From Lentilactobacillus fungorum (GTDB lineage Bacteria; Bacillota; Bacilli; Lactobacillales; Lactobacillaceae), in assembly GCF_016860605.1 (NCBI RefSeq), contig NZ_BNJR01000012.1:1-64000 (forward strand): 64,000 nt of DNA, written 5' to 3'. The notes under the pieces were generated by a model that saw nothing but the letters and a program-made list of their open reading frames with translations, was not told where the DNA came from and made no database searches. Within the stretch, counting starts at the first letter, position 1; each line of letters begins with the position of its first letter. A program made the translations under genes and the position numbers. Positions 62,582 to 64,000 of this stretch are shown piece after piece.

Positions 62582-63970
62582 TTATTTGCGGTTGGCTCCC
62601 TGTTCTTCAATCTCTTCCAAACTGCGGCCCTTAGTTTCTGGCACGCAAGCTTTGATGAACCAAACACCCAGCAGGCAAATCACCCCAAAAATCGCAAAGA
62701 CCGCATCTTGAGGCATATTGGCCGTCATGATCGGGAATAACAGTCCAACGGCAAATGACCCAATCCAGTTAGCAGAAGAAGCCGCACCGGATGCCCGGCC
62801 CCGAATTGCTAACGGGAAGACCTCGCCGATAATGACCCAAGTCAAAGGTGCCCAAGTAAATGAATAAGCAGCCACGTAAAGGCTTAAGAAGGCAACAATC
62901 ATCATTGGACTTGCATTTGGCATCAACATATTAATCACTGTGGGCAAAATGAAGGATAGGCCCATCACCGTGCCACCCAAGATGAGTAAAGTCTTTCGCT
63001 TAAATTTATCGGCAATGGCTAAGAAAACTAGTGAGCCAACTACTAGCAGAATTCCTTGGATAATTGGCCACATCAATGCCGAACTAGCCGCTTTACCAGT
63101 CGCCTTTTCAACAATCAATGGAATATAGTAGAAAATTGCGTTGGCTCCTTGGAATTGTTGGAAGGCCGCAACGCCAATTCCAGCAATTGCCAAGTAACGA
63201 TACTTGCCACTGAAAACAGTTCCCCAAGAAGTCGCCTTGGAGACATTCTTTTCTTCGGCTGCCGTTTCTTGAATTTGAGCTAATTCCGTATCAATTTCGT
63301 CATCATTATCACGGATATAACCCAAAACCCGGCGCGCGTCATCGATACGCTGACTTTTAACCAAGAACCGGGGTGATTCAGGCAATCGAGAGACCCCAAA
63401 GAACAAAATGAGAGCTGGTACCGCTGCTAGGCCAAGCATGAGTCGCCAAGCCAAGTTCTCTGGCAAGTCCTTTAAAACAAAGTCCATCACGTATGACAAT
63501 AACATCCCCGATACGATCATCGTTTGGTTAATCCCAGTGAGCCGCCCGCGCAGTTTGGCGGGAGCCATTTCGGACATATAAGCCGGTACCAAGGCGGAAG
63601 AGGCGCCGACTGCAAGCCCTAAGAAGACCCGCACAGCAATTAGGTAATACTGGCCGTCGTTAGGCGAAATTGCTGATAAGATTGAACCAATCATAAAGAC
63701 AATCGCCGATAATAGAATCATCTTTTTTCTACCAAGCTTATCAGAAAGCTGGCCGGCAATTGCGCCGCCAAAGATGGCTCCTAACATGACTGCTGATGTA
63801 ATCCAACCGACGATCGTTGCGTTATTTTGTAAGCCCCAATCGGTCTGTAAAAATGGCAAGGCGCCAGTCATAACCCCAATATCGTAACCAAACAGAATGC
63901 CACCAAATGAGCCAAAGAAGTAGATAAATCTGCTTGAGATCTTCTTTTCTTTCGTGATAACCTTTTCCAT
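62582..63970 (-). CDS. Sugar porter family MFS transporter (AraE/XylT-like)
   Basis: 462 residues with 12 membrane helices. FGYDIGVMTGALPFL, GQLSDKLGRKKM, PESPRFLVK, RGRASGAASSANWIGSF and the terminal PETKGRSLEEIEEQ are sugar-porter hallmarks. It likely imports a pentose or hexose with protons; in a genome with this arabinose locus, L-arabinose or D-xylose is plausible. The start ATG at 63970 has AAGGAG just upstream; a TTG two codons earlier is less likely. Confidence 0.9.
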   Translation of the reverse strand: MEKVITKEKKISSRFIYFFGSFGGILFGYDIGVMTGALPFLQTDWGLQNNATIVGWITSAVMLGAIFGGAIAGQLSDKLGRKKMILLSAIVFMIGSILSAISPNDGQYYLIAVRVFLGLAVGASSALVPAYMSEMAPAKLRGRLTGINQTMIVSGMLLSYVMDFVLKDLPENLAWRLMLGLAAVPALILFFGVSRLPESPRFLVKSQRIDDARRVLGYIRDNDDEIDTELAQIQETAAEEKNVSKATSWGTVFSGKYRYLAIAGIGVAAFQQFQGANAIFYYIPLIVEKATGKAASSALMWPIIQGILLVVGSLVFLAIADKFKRKTLLILGGTVMGLSFILPTVINMLMPNASPMMIVAFLSLYVAAYSFTWAPLTWVIIGEVFPLAIRGRASGAASSANWIGSFAVGLLFPIMTANMPQDAVFAIFGVICLLGVWFIKACVPETKGRSLEEIEEQGANRK

Positions 63971-64000
63971 TGTCAATCTCCTTATCTTAAATCAGTGAGC

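Overview
The window looks like chromosomal DNA of a Gram-positive lactic acid bacterium of the Lactobacillaceae. The reasons are low-to-mid GC, strong AAGGAGG-type ribosome sites, T-box leaders, DUF5776-type C-terminal surface domains, an oleate hydratase, GPH/MFS sugar symporters and CcpA (cre)-like sites. A heterofermentative genus such as Lentilactobacillus or Secundilactobacillus would fit, but this is inference from gene content. No tRNA, rRNA, CRISPR array, phage or transposase gene was recognised.

Layout. 1-1464 is the 5' part of a BspA-type leucine-rich surface protein. 1.7-10 kb holds housekeeping and amino-acid genes: an alpha/beta hydrolase, prephenate dehydratase, a ketopantoate-reductase-like enzyme behind a T-box, a Cys/Met PLP enzyme behind a second T-box with a probable Met specifier, LemA-HtpX, and glutamate dehydrogenase. 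10.6-40.9 kb is one large accessory locus for arabinose-rich plant glycans: two DUF1680 (GH127/146) beta-L-arabinofuranosidases, three GH51 alpha-L-arabinofuranosidases, an intracellular GH43, a secreted GH43 galactanase-like protein broken by a one-base frameshift, a GH27, two related proteins of uncertain activity (DUF5695-like, one cytoplasmic and one secreted), two sugar MFS transporters plus a transporter remnant, two AraC regulators, and an ArsR-type HTH fused to a beta-rich domain. 41-55 kb carries oleate hydratase with a co-transcribed 40-residue membrane peptide, an MDR transporter, a CPBP protease, QueG, a lipoprotein hydrolase, a PAP2 phosphatase with autotransporter-type beta repeats, an aminotransferase, DUF421/DUF3290 and a membrane GDPD. 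55.7-64 kb carries an ABC exporter, a DJ-1/PfpI protein, a divergent Amt with an FAD oxidoreductase, a SmtB-type zinc sensor with a His-rich protein, and a sugar porter.

How it fits together. The arabinoside locus reads as a complete route. Anchored secreted proteins (18.4-22.3 kb and the GH43/discoidin/DUF5776 gene) would trim arabinogalactan- or extensin-type material. MFS symporters import the short oligosaccharides. A cytoplasmic battery (GH127, GH51, GH43, GH27) strips beta-Araf, alpha-Araf and Gal/Arap ends. AraC and ArsR-fusion regulators with cre-like sites would control it.

The least ordinary DNA is not coding. It is a dispersed family of about 100-150 bp palindromes (seven copies) whose stems differ from copy to copy yet stay paired, and a second, related-looking tandem family at 55.35-55.74 kb ending in a 27-bp perfect hairpin. 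Two copies bracket the first T-box leader. A separate four-hairpin intergenic block at 2.69-2.86 kb is also unexplained.
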